This document shows positions 34,601 to 43,349 of a DNA stretch of 61,517 bases, one piece after another. The stretch lies in NCBI GenBank assembly GCA_029260795.1, contig JAJDCO010000009.1, positions 1-61,517 on the forward strand. Reading direction: 5' to 3'. A model generated the notes under the pieces. It did no database searches and was not told the DNA's origin. It saw only the letters and a list, made by a program, of their open reading frames with translations. Both the position numbers and the translations under genes were made by a program. Positions within the stretch are counted from its first letter, which is position 1. Every line of letters begins with the position of its first letter. Source of the stretch: Planctomycetota bacterium. GTDB taxonomy: Bacteria; Planctomycetota; OFTM77.

Positions 34601-37600
34601 AAGCAGTCGGCCGCGACGACCTTGACGCGATCGTTCTCGGAGCTCTTCGTGCGTGGCGCCCCCATCGACTGGGTCAACTGGCACGGCGGACGCGCACGCC
34701 GCGGCAGCTTGCGATTGCCCAGCATCCCCTTTCAGCGCGAGCGCTTCTGGTTCGACACCGCGCTCACGTCCCCGGTCTCGGCGGCCGACCGATCGACCGG
34801 CCATCCTTTGCTCGGACGAGAGCTCGCGACCTTGCTCGAGCGACGTGCCGCGCATCTGTTCGCGGCCGAGTGGTCCGAACGGTCCCCGAGCTGGCTGACG
34901 GATCACCGGGTCTTCGAGAACGCTATCGCGCCGGCGGCCGCCTACCTCGAGACCCTTCGCGCCGCAGCCGCCCGCGCCCTTCCCGAGAGCACGGTCGCGC
35001 TCGACCAAGTGGCCATCCAATCGGCCCTGCCCCTGGCCTCGGTCGAGTCGTCGATCCAGGTCGCGGTCACGCCCGAGGACGACGGATCCCAACGACTCGA
35101 GCTGGCCAGCCTCCAGCAAGACGAGGGCGACGACGAGGCCGCAGTCTGGCGAACACATGCGATCGCCCAGGCCAAGACGATCGATGAGCCACTGATCTTC
35201 GCCGAAGACCTCGAGAGCTTGGCCGAGCGCTGCGATCGAGCCGCGGACGTCGAGAGCCTCTATGCAGACCACGCTCGTCTGGGGCTGGACTATGGACCCG
35301 CATTCCGCGTGATCGACTCGGCATGGAGCGGTGAGAACGAGGCGCTGGCGCGGCTTCGCTTGCCGACGGACCAAGACCCGAGCGCGTTCGGCATTCACCC
35401 GGCACTGCTCGATGGCTGCTTTCAGATCATTGGGCTGCTCGAGCCCGAGTCCGAGGTCACCCTGCTGCCGATCGGCGTGGAGCAGTTCCGCCTCACCGGT
35501 CACCCCGGCCGCGAGATCTGGTGCCACGTCGCTCGCCGTTCGTCCACTCCGGGCGAGCGCGGGTTCCGGGTCGATATCACCTTGCTCGACGCGCACGGCG
35601 AAGGCCTGGGCCGCGTCCTCGGATTGCATCTCGTGCCCGCCAGCCGCGCGACGTTGCTCGGCACCGAGCAGAAGCTCGAGGAGCTGCTCTACAGCGTGAC
35701 CTGGATCCCGAGCGACGGCGCACCTTCCGACACTCCTCTCGGTCCCTGCGTCGTCGTCGGTGCTCCCGGTGACGACTTGGCCGCGGCGCTCGTCGACGCG
35801 CTCCCGGACGCGCGACGCCTGACGGATGCGAGCGAAATGGCGGACACTCTCGCCGACGAAGCGCCCGCTCACGTGATTCTCACCAGTGGCGCCTCCTCCT
35901 CATCCGAAACCGTGCCCGCGCGTGCCGAACGCTTGTGCCTCGAGACGCTCACACTCGCACAGTCTCTGACCGGATCCGAATCGACACCGCGGCTGTGGCT
36001 CCTCACTCGCGGAAGCCAACCGGCCCTCCCGTCGGACACGGTCCAGGATCCCGCCGGCTCCAGCCTCGCCGGCCTCGCCGCCACGATCGCCACCGAGCAT
36101 CCCGAGCTGCAGTGCACGACTGTCGACCTCGACGCGAGCGATCCCGCGTCCGACGTGACGGCGATCCTCGGCGAGCTGCGGGCGAACGACCGCGAGCGAC
36201 GCGTCGCCTGGCGCGGCGTCGAGCGACAGGTCGCTCGTCTGGTGCGTCACGACGAGATCACGACGACACGCCGTCTCGAGCTTCCCGAGGGCGACGGCTT
36301 CCAGCTCCGGGTGCAGGAGTACGGCTCGCTCGAGAGATTGGACCTCGTGCCTTTCGAGAGGCGAGCTCCCGGAGCGGGCGAGGTCGAGATCGCCGTTCAT
36401 GCTGCGGCGCTGAACTTCAAGGACGTGCTGCACGCGCTCGGCTTGCTGAAGGAGTTCGCCGAGCGAGACGGCATTCGTCGCGCCGCCGATCAGCCGTTCG
36501 GCTTCGAGTGCGCGGGCGAGGTCGTCGCGGTCGGCGCCGGAGTCACGAGCCATCGAGTCGGCGATGCCGTGATCGCTTCGACGCCTGGCTGCCTGGCGAG
36601 TCATCGCACGGTGCTCGCTTCGAACGTGGCACCCCAGCCGCCCACGTTGGACGCGCCGGACGCCGCCGCCATTCAGACGGTCTTTCTCACTGCGGTCTAC
36701 GGGCTCGAGCGGCTCGCCCAGCTGAGAAAGGGCGATCGCGTTCTCATTCACGCCGCGGCGGGCGGAGTCGGCCAGGCGGCGATCCAGATCGCGCGGCGCG
36801 CCGGCGCCGAGATCTTCGCGACCGCGAGCTCGGGCAAGTGGGACCACTTGCGAGCGCAAGGCATCGAGCACGTCTACAACTCGCGCACGCTCGACTTTGC
36901 CGACGCGGTGCTCGCGGATACGGGCGGCGCCGGCGTCGACGTCGTGCTGAACTGCCTGGCCGGCGACTTCATCGGCGCCAGCGTACGCGTGCTGGCGAGC
37001 GATGGACGATTCGTCGAGATCGGCAAGATCGACATCTGGGACGACGAGCGCATGGACGCGGAGCGACCCGACGTCGACTACTTCGCCTTCGATCTCGGCG
37101 AGACGTTTCAGGCCGAGCCGGGCCTGCTACCCGAGCTGCTCGGCGAGGTCTCGGTCGGCTTCGCGCGCGGCGAGCTGCAACCACTAGCGCGCGAGACCTT
37201 CGATCTCCGCGACGCCCGCACGGCGTTCGGCTTCCTCGCCCAAGCGAAGAACATCGGCAAGGTCGTACTCACGATCCCGAGCCGCGATGCCGACGACCCC
37301 GCGGACGCGGCGCGCATACGCTCGGACCGGTCCTACCTCGTCACCGGCGGCCTTGGCGCTCTGGGACAGATCGTCGCACGCACGCTCGTCGACGAGGGCG
37401 CACGGCACCTCATCCTCGCCGGCCGGAGCGCGCCGGGCGAGTCGGCGCGCGCGACGATCGCGGCGCTGGAAGAGTCGGGTGCAACCGTCGAGACGGCGGC
37501 GCTCGACATCGGAGATCGCGGCGCGGTCGCGAAGCTGCTCGAGTCGATTCGCAGGAGTGATGCGCCTCTGGCCGGGATCGTGCACGCGGCCGGCCTCCTC

Positions 37601-38539
37601 GATGACGGCATGCTGGCACAACAATCGGCCGAGCGGTTCCGCAGCGTCCTGAGGCCGAAGATCTCCGGCGCATGGTGGCTGCACGACCTGACCGCCGACG
37701 ACTCGCTCGACCTGTTCGTGGGATTCGGCTCGATGGTCTCGCTGGTCGGGAACGCCGGCCAGAGTGCCTATGCCGCCGGCAACGCGTTCCTCGACGGCCT
37801 GGCCTGGCACCGCATGCGTCAGGACCGTCCGGCATTGACTATCGACTGGGGACCTTGGGCCGATGCGGGCATGGCTGCTCGCCTCGACGAGCGCAGCCGC
37901 TCTCGCCTGGCACAGATCGGTCTTCGCCCCCTCGATCCCGAACGCGGCGCCACGATCTTCCGGCAGCTCGTCGCTGGCGATGACGCCCAGGTCGCGGTCT
38001 TGCCCGTGAGCTGGCGCAAGTTTCTCGCGCAGTACCGGGCCGACGGCCCGCCCCCGTTCCTCGAGGGTTTCGTACGTGGCGACGCGTCGGGTGCTCGGGC
38101 CCGAAGCGCAATCCTCGACGAGCTGGCGGCGGCGCCGGCCGGCGAGCGATCGGGGCGGCTGCTGCGCTTTCTCGATCAGCAGCTCAGCCAGGTGCTGGGC
38201 TTCAGCTCGACGGGCCAGATCGAGGCGCGACAGAGCTTCTCCGACCTGGGAATCGACTCCCTGCTCGCCGTCGATCTGAAGAATCGCCTCGAGTCGACGC
38301 TCGACGTCTCGCTGCCGGCCACCCTCCTTTTCGATCAGCCCAACCTGGAGTCGCTGGCGCGCTTCCTGGTTCAGCTGCTGGAGGATCGATTCGTCGCCGC
38401 TCAGCCGGTATCCTCACCAGCTCCATCCGATACCGACTCGGCGGACGACCTGGAATCGTTGGACGAGGACGAGTTGGCGCGGCGGCTCGCGGCTCAGCTC
38501 GAATCGATGCAGGACACCGAGTCGACCGAGGCGAGCTGA
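31673..38539 (+). CDS. type I polyketide synthase: ACP-KS-AT-DH-ER-KR-ACP
   Basis: 2288 residues. ACP1 (about 20-100) has LGFDSLRA. KS (about 155-580) has catalytic Cys329 (DTACSSS), EAHGTGTSLGDP and KTNIGHLE. AT (about 680-980) has FTGQGAQW, active GHSVGE (Ser772) and HAFH, which predicts malonyl-CoA. DH (about 1040-1320) has His1078, but HRVFENAIAP replaces the usual HxxxGxxxxP glycine by Glu1082; its Asp motif DGCFQ is present. ER (about 1545-1860) has HAAAGGVGQAA. KR (about 1885-2070) has TGGLGALG and the LDD motif of B-type reductases. ACP2 (about 2180-2260) has LGIDSLLAVD. It should add one malonate unit and reduce it, fully if DH works. The N-terminal ACP probably receives the starter acyl group. 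Confidence 0.93.
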   Translation: MSHSHQPTGGLRAELVQLPAARARHRLAEYLESEIVRFLQWDDASGYDRQLGFAELGFDSLRAVDFKLLLEKQLDQPLRSTLLFDYATPDDLAEYLARDLLGIPGDEPAESIEEDSFAIPAVTRDEDLESLDAPALRALLGERTAALDSLHARLHEPIAVVGMACRFPGQARSLEEFWGVQIRGEDAISEVPETRWPIDRYYSADRSQVGKMATRSGGFLSEPIDEFDARHFNISPREAQQLDPQQRILLETAWQLLEDAALPPETLVGSATGVFIGLRESEYFDSQSGRVPEAAGAYYGTGNALSTAAGRISFFFGLRGPAIAMDTACSSSLVALHIAIQSIRRGDCRSAIVGGVNLIIDPLSMVGLSQAQMLAPDGRCKTFDASADGYVRAEGCGLVFLKPLSQAQADRDRIYSVVRGTAVNQDGAGSGLTVPNGPSQERVLRAALADGLLTPDDVDVIEAHGTGTSLGDPIEVGALDAVFQSGRERPLWVSSVKTNIGHLETGAGIAGLIKASLAIHHGQLPAHLHLKDPNPHIDWDHTIVRVPRQTIPWPDTGKPRVAGVSSFGFSGTNAHVVLAQAPAPREVPAAPAHELDILPLTAATPAALQQYVRRVRQWLEGLPEARLSDITAPAALGRAHLRHRRAVIARDRDDLLEQLVRLEDDPESGLIDEAGAQPPRTAWLFTGQGAQWLGMGRDLFEHEPIFRGELARCTEVLRPLLPESLLAVMFGERGDLLHETQYTQPALFAIEVALAAQWRHWGLEPRFVLGHSVGEYAAAHVAGVFDLEDGLRLIAARGRLMAERTTPGDMLAVLAAPERIGALLEPFSKEVAIAAINGPASVVVSGSKAAIARVAEALRSSQIEHQALTVSHAFHSPLMDPMLDEFAEVARSIRYRRPEIPFLSNLEPGPVDEAIATPDYWIRHVRQPVRFHEGMRSLDAEGCEVYLEIGPAPTLLGMARRFLARRELAWLPSLRPKQSAATTLTRSFSELFVRGAPIDWVNWHGGRARRGSLRLPSIPFQRERFWFDTALTSPVSAADRSTGHPLLGRELATLLERRAAHLFAAEWSERSPSWLTDHRVFENAIAPAAAYLETLRAAAARALPESTVALDQVAIQSALPLASVESSIQVAVTPEDDGSQRLELASLQQDEGDDEAAVWRTHAIAQAKTIDEPLIFAEDLESLAERCDRAADVESLYADHARLGLDYGPAFRVIDSAWSGENEALARLRLPTDQDPSAFGIHPALLDGCFQIIGLLEPESEVTLLPIGVEQFRLTGHPGREIWCHVARRSSTPGERGFRVDITLLDAHGEGLGRVLGLHLVPASRATLLGTEQKLEELLYSVTWIPSDGAPSDTPLGPCVVVGAPGDDLAAALVDALPDARRLTDASEMADTLADEAPAHVILTSGASSSSETVPARAERLCLETLTLAQSLTGSESTPRLWLLTRGSQPALPSDTVQDPAGSSLAGLAATIATEHPELQCTTVDLDASDPASDVTAILGELRANDRERRVAWRGVERQVARLVRHDEITTTRRLELPEGDGFQLRVQEYGSLERLDLVPFERRAPGAGEVEIAVHAAALNFKDVLHALGLLKEFAERDGIRRAADQPFGFECAGEVVAVGAGVTSHRVGDAVIASTPGCLASHRTVLASNVAPQPPTLDAPDAAAIQTVFLTAVYGLERLAQLRKGDRVLIHAAAGGVGQAAIQIARRAGAEIFATASSGKWDHLRAQGIEHVYNSRTLDFADAVLADTGGAGVDVVLNCLAGDFIGASVRVLASDGRFVEIGKIDIWDDERMDAERPDVDYFAFDLGETFQAEPGLLPELLGEVSVGFARGELQPLARETFDLRDARTAFGFLAQAKNIGKVVLTIPSRDADDPADAARIRSDRSYLVTGGLGALGQIVARTLVDEGARHLILAGRSAPGESARATIAALEESGATVETAALDIGDRGAVAKLLESIRRSDAPLAGIVHAAGLLDDGMLAQQSAERFRSVLRPKISGAWWLHDLTADDSLDLFVGFGSMVSLVGNAGQSAYAAGNAFLDGLAWHRMRQDRPALTIDWGPWADAGMAARLDERSRSRLAQIGLRPLDPERGATIFRQLVAGDDAQVAVLPVSWRKFLAQYRADGPPPFLEGFVRGDASGARARSAILDELAAAPAGERSGRLLRFLDQQLSQVLGFSSTGQIEARQSFSDLGIDSLLAVDLKNRLESTLDVSLPATLLFDQPNLESLARFLVQLLEDRFVAAQPVSSPAPSDTDSADDLESLDEDELARRLAAQLESMQDTESTEAS

Positions 38540-38552
38540 AGCGGACGTCAAG

Positions 38553-41500
38553 ATGAGCGCGGCTCCGGAATCCGGTCGAGATCAACGAGCCCTGATGGCG
38601 GAGGCGCTCCGGGCGCTGCAGGTCTCTCAGCGACGCGTCGCCGAGCTCGAGGCGAGCCGGCGTGAGCCGCTGGCGATCGTGGGCATGGGCTGCCGATTTC
38701 CCGGTGAGGCCGACGACCCCGAGGCATTTTGGGAAATGCTCGCCGCCGGTCGCGACGGCATTGGAAGAGTGCCGGCCGATCGCTGGGACGCCGACGCTTG
38801 GTTTGATCCCGACCCCGACGCTCCGGGCAAGCTGGTCACGAAGGAGGGCGGTTTCCTTCCGGACCGCGACGGCTTCGACGCCGCCTTCTTCGGCATCTCG
38901 CCGCGCGAGGCGATCTTCATGGACCCCCAGCAGCGGTTGCTGCTCGAGGTGGCGTGGGAGGCGCTCGAGCACGCCGCGATCGCCCCGAGCTCGTTGTACG
39001 GCACCGCGACCGGCGTCTTCATCGGCATCAGCACGATGGACTACTCGGCGCTGCTGACCCGGCGACTGCCCCCGGAAAAGATGTTGAGCCCGACCGGCAC
39101 GGGCGTGACGCACTCGGCGGCGGCGGGTCGCATTGCCTACAACCTCGGTCTGCGCGGACCGGCACTCGCCATCGACACGGCCTGCTCGTCGTCCTTGGTG
39201 GCCGTCCATTCGGCTTGTCAGAGCCTCCGATCCGGAGAGTGCGACCTGGCCTTGGTCGGCGGCGTCAACCGCATCCTGACTCCGCTGTCGTCGCTGGTGT
39301 TCTCGCAAGCGCACATGCTGGCACCGGACGGTCGCTGCAAGGCGTTCTCGGCGCGCGCCGACGGCTACGGCCGCGGCGAGGGTGCAGGGCTGGTCGTGCT
39401 CAAACGCTGGAATGACGCTTTGAAGGACAACGATCGCGTGCTCGCGGTCGTCAGCGGCTCGGCCGTGAATCAGGATGGAGCGAGCGGCGGCTTGACCGTC
39501 CCCAATGGGCCGGCGCAAGAGGAGGTCATCCGACGCGCGCTGCGGGAGGCCCGCCTCGAGCCGGACGGCATCGAGTACGTCGAGACCCACGGGACCGGGA
39601 CCTCGCTCGGCGACCCCCTCGAGTTCGGCGCGCTGGCGAACGTCTTCGGCCGACGGCCACCCGAGACGCCGCTGTGGATCGGATCGGTCAAGTCGAACTT
39701 CGGGCATCTCGAGGCGGCGGCGGGCATCGCGGGCCTGATCAAGGTCGTGCTCCAGCTTCAGGAGGACGCCATTGCACCGCACCTGCATGCCGATCCCCCC
39801 AGCCCGCACATCGAATGGGATCGCTGGCCGATCCGCGTCGCCTCGGAACGCCGCGCGTGGAAGTCCCCGCGCGAGCAGCGAGCCTGCGGCGTCAGCTCCT
39901 TCGGGTTCACGGGCACCAACGTTCACGTCATCGTCCAGGCACCTCCGACCACGAATGATCCTGCGGCAATCGAGCGTGTTCCTCCGGGCGTGCCGTTGAG
40001 TGCCCGCAGCTCAACCGCGCTGCGTCAGAGCGCTCGACGCTTGGCCGACCATCTCGAGGCGCACCCGGACCTCAGCCTCGCGGACATCGCCACCTCCCTC
40101 GGAGTCGGTCGCAACCACTTCCGCATCCGCACCTGGATCACCGCACACGATCGCGCCTCGCTCGCCGAGGCCCTCCGGACGATCGCGGACACTGCGGACG
40201 ACGACCCAGCCATCGTGCGTCTCGAGTCCGCGCAGGTGGACCTTCCCCTCGGGTTCTGGTTCGGCCCGCAACCGAGCGATCCCACCGGGCTCGAAGGCGG
40301 TCTCGCCTTTCGCGAGCGTCTCGCGATCAGCGAGCTCGTTTGGAAGGTACGGCTCGATCGCCCGCTCTCCGAAGCGATCACCTCCGACGCTCCGACCCCT
40401 CTCGAGGCGGCAGCCTCCACCCTCACGACCCATCTCGCCCTCGCCGCGCAGTGGCGGGCCTGCGGTGTCACTCCCACGCTCGTGGGCGGCCACGCCCTCG
40501 GAGAGCTCGCCGCGGCGTGTTGGGCCGGCATCCTGACCGAGGAGCAAGCCGCCACGCTGCTGCACGCCCGATTCGGATCGGCGCTGCCGCTCGAGGTCGC
40601 GGCGACGCGCCTGCCGCTCCGTGCCCCGACCATTCGATGGTGGGCACGCACCGGATCGACACCGCAGGCCGTGGCGACACCCGATTACTGGATCGAGTGG
40701 GCCCGACGCGCCGAGGCTCCCGCCGAGCCCGCGCTGTCCGACTCGGTCCGACACTGGGTGCGCATCGGTGCCGCGGCGGCCGATGCCCCACCCGTGCTGC
40801 GCGGGCTGTCGGACATTGGGACGCTCTATCTCGAGGGCTTGCCCTTGGTATGGCGAGCGCTCGATCCACTGCTCGGCGGCCGACGCGTCTCGTTGCCCAC
40901 GACGCCCTTCGAGCGCCAGCCCTTCTGGGCGCCGCTGAGCGAAGACCCGTCCTTCACGACCACCGACGCGACGAGCTGGCTGGGATCGGTCACCGTCGCC
41001 GCTGACGACGCCTCGCGGATCTACCGTTGCCCCGCTGCGGACGACGACGTGCCTGCCGCCTCGAGCACCTTGGCCCGACTCATCGCGGCCGCGCAAGACG
41101 CTCTGGACTCCGAGTCGGTGGAGCTGACCGAGGTCGAGCTCGTCTCGGAGCCCTTCCACGAGCTGCAAACGATCCTGCGGCCGCGCGCGGACGCGACCGC
41201 CGAGATCGAGGTCTTAGGTCGCCTGCGCGATCAAGGCTGGCGACGCCTCGGTCGAGCGATCGCTCGCACGGCTTGGCTCGAGACGCCCGCTGCCTTCGCG
41301 ACGACCGGTTCCTCCCCGATCACTTGGCCGGGGCCGATCCTGGCCGATGATCCGTTGCCCTGGCGGCCCTCCTGGCTCGCGGCCGCTTGGGCGAGCGGAG
41401 CGAACGTGTCGGACGAGCCCACGACGATCGAGTTGGTGAGAGTATACGGAGCGCCGATCGACGGTTCACGCGGGCTCGCGTCGAAGCCGGGCCAGCTCGT

Positions 41501-43349
41501 CATCCTCGATCCCGAAGGTCGACCCATCGCGACCTTCGAGGGAATCGGTCGAGCAGCGGACGCGGCCTCGATCCCCCTCGCCCCCTGCTACCGATTGAAG
41601 TGGCAATCGATCCCCTTGCCGCCTCCGCGCGATGCCGCCCGGGGTCGCCTCTGGATCCTCGGTGCAACGGGTGCGCCGGGAGACGAGCTCGAGGCGACGT
41701 TGCGAGCATCCGGCTGGTCCGTCGAGCGACGCGCGCTCGCGGCTTGGCGCGACGAGGCCCCGGCCTGCGCACCCGTCGACACTCTCATCGATGCCCGTGC
41801 CTGGAACAGCGAGTCGCCAGCGCGAACGGGCGCCGAAGCCACCGAAGCCGTCGGCCACTGGTTCAGCGACGTTCGCTCCTGGGTGGAGCGCGGACTCCCT
41901 CGCCGCTACGTCCTGCTCACGCGTGACGCCTTCGCTTTCGACGATCGCGCTGCCTCTCCCTTCGCCCGTGCCCTGTGGTCCGCGGGCCGCGTGCTCGCCG
42001 CGGAGCACTCCGAGCTCGACGTGCGACGCATCGACGCGATCCGAGCCGTCGACCTCGTGCCGTGGCTGACGGCCGCCACACAAGAAGAGGAGATCGCGAT
42101 CCGATCGGGTAAGGCGAGCGTCGCGCGACTCGTGCCCATGAGGATCGAAGCGAGCGCTCACGCGCTACGACTTGCTCCGGGCCGCTACGTCATCAGCGGC
42201 GGCTTCGGTGCCTTGGGTCGTCACGTCGCCGAGCGGCTCGCCTGCGCCGGGGCCACCGAGATCGTCCTGATCGGTCGACGAGGCGCTCAGGAGCACGATC
42301 GCCCCTGGCTCGACGCGCTCGCCGAGCGCGGCGTGCGCACGATCGAGCTGGCGTGTGACCTCAGCGATGCCGCGGCCTGCCGCGAGGGACTCCAGCTTCT
42401 TCGAGACGGTGAACCGGTGCGCGGCTGGGTCCACGCGGCCGGCGTGCTCGCCGATCGGCTGCTGGCCGACGCGACGCCCGAGCACGTGATGCCCGTGCTC
42501 CGTGCGAAGATCGCGTCGGCCGAGAATCTTCGGGCGGCGCTACCGAGCGGTCGCCCGGACTTCGTCGTCTACTTCTCCTCGTCGGCGACGCTGCTCGGCA
42601 ATCCGGGACAAGCGGCCTACGCCGCCGCGAACGGATACCTCGATGGTCTTGCAGACGACCTCGACGCTGCCGGTCGATCGCTCAGCGTGCAATGGGGCCC
42701 GTGGGCCGATTCGGGAATGGCGGCGCGCTCGCACGATGCGCAACGCACATTCGAACGCCTGGGCGTGACGCCGCTCGATCCGCAGATCGCGCTCGATACG
42801 CTGTCGGCGTTCCTCGATGGTGGGCGAACCGGCACGACTACCGTCCTCGACGTGGACTGGAAGCGTCTCGGGGACGCGCTGCCGACGCTGCCTCCGATTC
42901 CTCGCCTCACCGCGGTTGCGACCTTGAAGTCTCGTCAGCGCGCGACGACGGCCGGAGATCTCGAGGCTCTGGCCGCGCTGCCGGGTGCCGAGCAGGCGGC
43001 CGAGCTCGAGAGGCGCGTCGGTCGCCGCGTGGCCGCAGTGCTCGGATTGCCGCCGGACCAGCTCGACCGAAACACGCCCTTCGTCGACCTCGGGCTCGAC
43101 TCTCTGATGGCACTCCAGCTTCGCAACCGCCTCCAGGCCGACTGGGGTATCGCGATCCCGATGGCACGCCTCCTCGCCGGCGACTCGGTCGCCGAGACGA
43201 CTCCGATCTTGCACGAGCTTCTGCGCCAGGCCGGCCTCCTCGGCGATGCTCGCGAGCCCGGCATCGACGCCGACCTCTTGGACCGTATCGAAGACCTCAG
43301 CGACGACGAGGTCGCTCGCCTCCTTGCCCAGGACGACGAAGATGGGTGA
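38553..43349 (+). CDS. type I polyketide synthase with dead AT and DH: KS-psiAT-psiDH-KR-ACP
   Basis: 1598 residues. A short N-terminal docking helix leads to an intact KS (about 38-460; Cys211 in DTACSSS, ETHGTGTSLGDP, KSNFGHLE). The AT region (about 500-770) is shortened, lacks the GQG motif and has GHALGE, so the catalytic Ser is Ala648; no HAFH-type motif follows. The next region (about 805-1000) still shows DH-like spacing but no catalytic His. KR (about 1205-1395) is intact (SGGFGALG, SSSATLLGNPGQAAYAAAN). ACP has LGLDSLMALQ. The module must take its extender from another AT, for example that of the upstream PKS or a stand-alone enzyme, and should leave a beta-hydroxyl. It overlaps the NRPS gene by 8 bases. 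Confidence 0.92.
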   Translation: MSAAPESGRDQRALMAEALRALQVSQRRVAELEASRREPLAIVGMGCRFPGEADDPEAFWEMLAAGRDGIGRVPADRWDADAWFDPDPDAPGKLVTKEGGFLPDRDGFDAAFFGISPREAIFMDPQQRLLLEVAWEALEHAAIAPSSLYGTATGVFIGISTMDYSALLTRRLPPEKMLSPTGTGVTHSAAAGRIAYNLGLRGPALAIDTACSSSLVAVHSACQSLRSGECDLALVGGVNRILTPLSSLVFSQAHMLAPDGRCKAFSARADGYGRGEGAGLVVLKRWNDALKDNDRVLAVVSGSAVNQDGASGGLTVPNGPAQEEVIRRALREARLEPDGIEYVETHGTGTSLGDPLEFGALANVFGRRPPETPLWIGSVKSNFGHLEAAAGIAGLIKVVLQLQEDAIAPHLHADPPSPHIEWDRWPIRVASERRAWKSPREQRACGVSSFGFTGTNVHVIVQAPPTTNDPAAIERVPPGVPLSARSSTALRQSARRLADHLEAHPDLSLADIATSLGVGRNHFRIRTWITAHDRASLAEALRTIADTADDDPAIVRLESAQVDLPLGFWFGPQPSDPTGLEGGLAFRERLAISELVWKVRLDRPLSEAITSDAPTPLEAAASTLTTHLALAAQWRACGVTPTLVGGHALGELAAACWAGILTEEQAATLLHARFGSALPLEVAATRLPLRAPTIRWWARTGSTPQAVATPDYWIEWARRAEAPAEPALSDSVRHWVRIGAAAADAPPVLRGLSDIGTLYLEGLPLVWRALDPLLGGRRVSLPTTPFERQPFWAPLSEDPSFTTTDATSWLGSVTVAADDASRIYRCPAADDDVPAASSTLARLIAAAQDALDSESVELTEVELVSEPFHELQTILRPRADATAEIEVLGRLRDQGWRRLGRAIARTAWLETPAAFATTGSSPITWPGPILADDPLPWRPSWLAAAWASGANVSDEPTTIELVRVYGAPIDGSRGLASKPGQLVILDPEGRPIATFEGIGRAADAASIPLAPCYRLKWQSIPLPPPRDAARGRLWILGATGAPGDELEATLRASGWSVERRALAAWRDEAPACAPVDTLIDARAWNSESPARTGAEATEAVGHWFSDVRSWVERGLPRRYVLLTRDAFAFDDRAASPFARALWSAGRVLAAEHSELDVRRIDAIRAVDLVPWLTAATQEEEIAIRSGKASVARLVPMRIEASAHALRLAPGRYVISGGFGALGRHVAERLACAGATEIVLIGRRGAQEHDRPWLDALAERGVRTIELACDLSDAAACREGLQLLRDGEPVRGWVHAAGVLADRLLADATPEHVMPVLRAKIASAENLRAALPSGRPDFVVYFSSSATLLGNPGQAAYAAANGYLDGLADDLDAAGRSLSVQWGPWADSGMAARSHDAQRTFERLGVTPLDPQIALDTLSAFLDGGRTGTTTVLDVDWKRLGDALPTLPPIPRLTAVATLKSRQRATTAGDLEALAALPGAEQAAELERRVGRRVAAVLGLPPDQLDRNTPFVDLGLDSLMALQLRNRLQADWGIAIPMARLLAGDSVAETTPILHELLRQAGLLGDAREPGIDADLLDRIEDLSDDEVARLLAQDDEDG

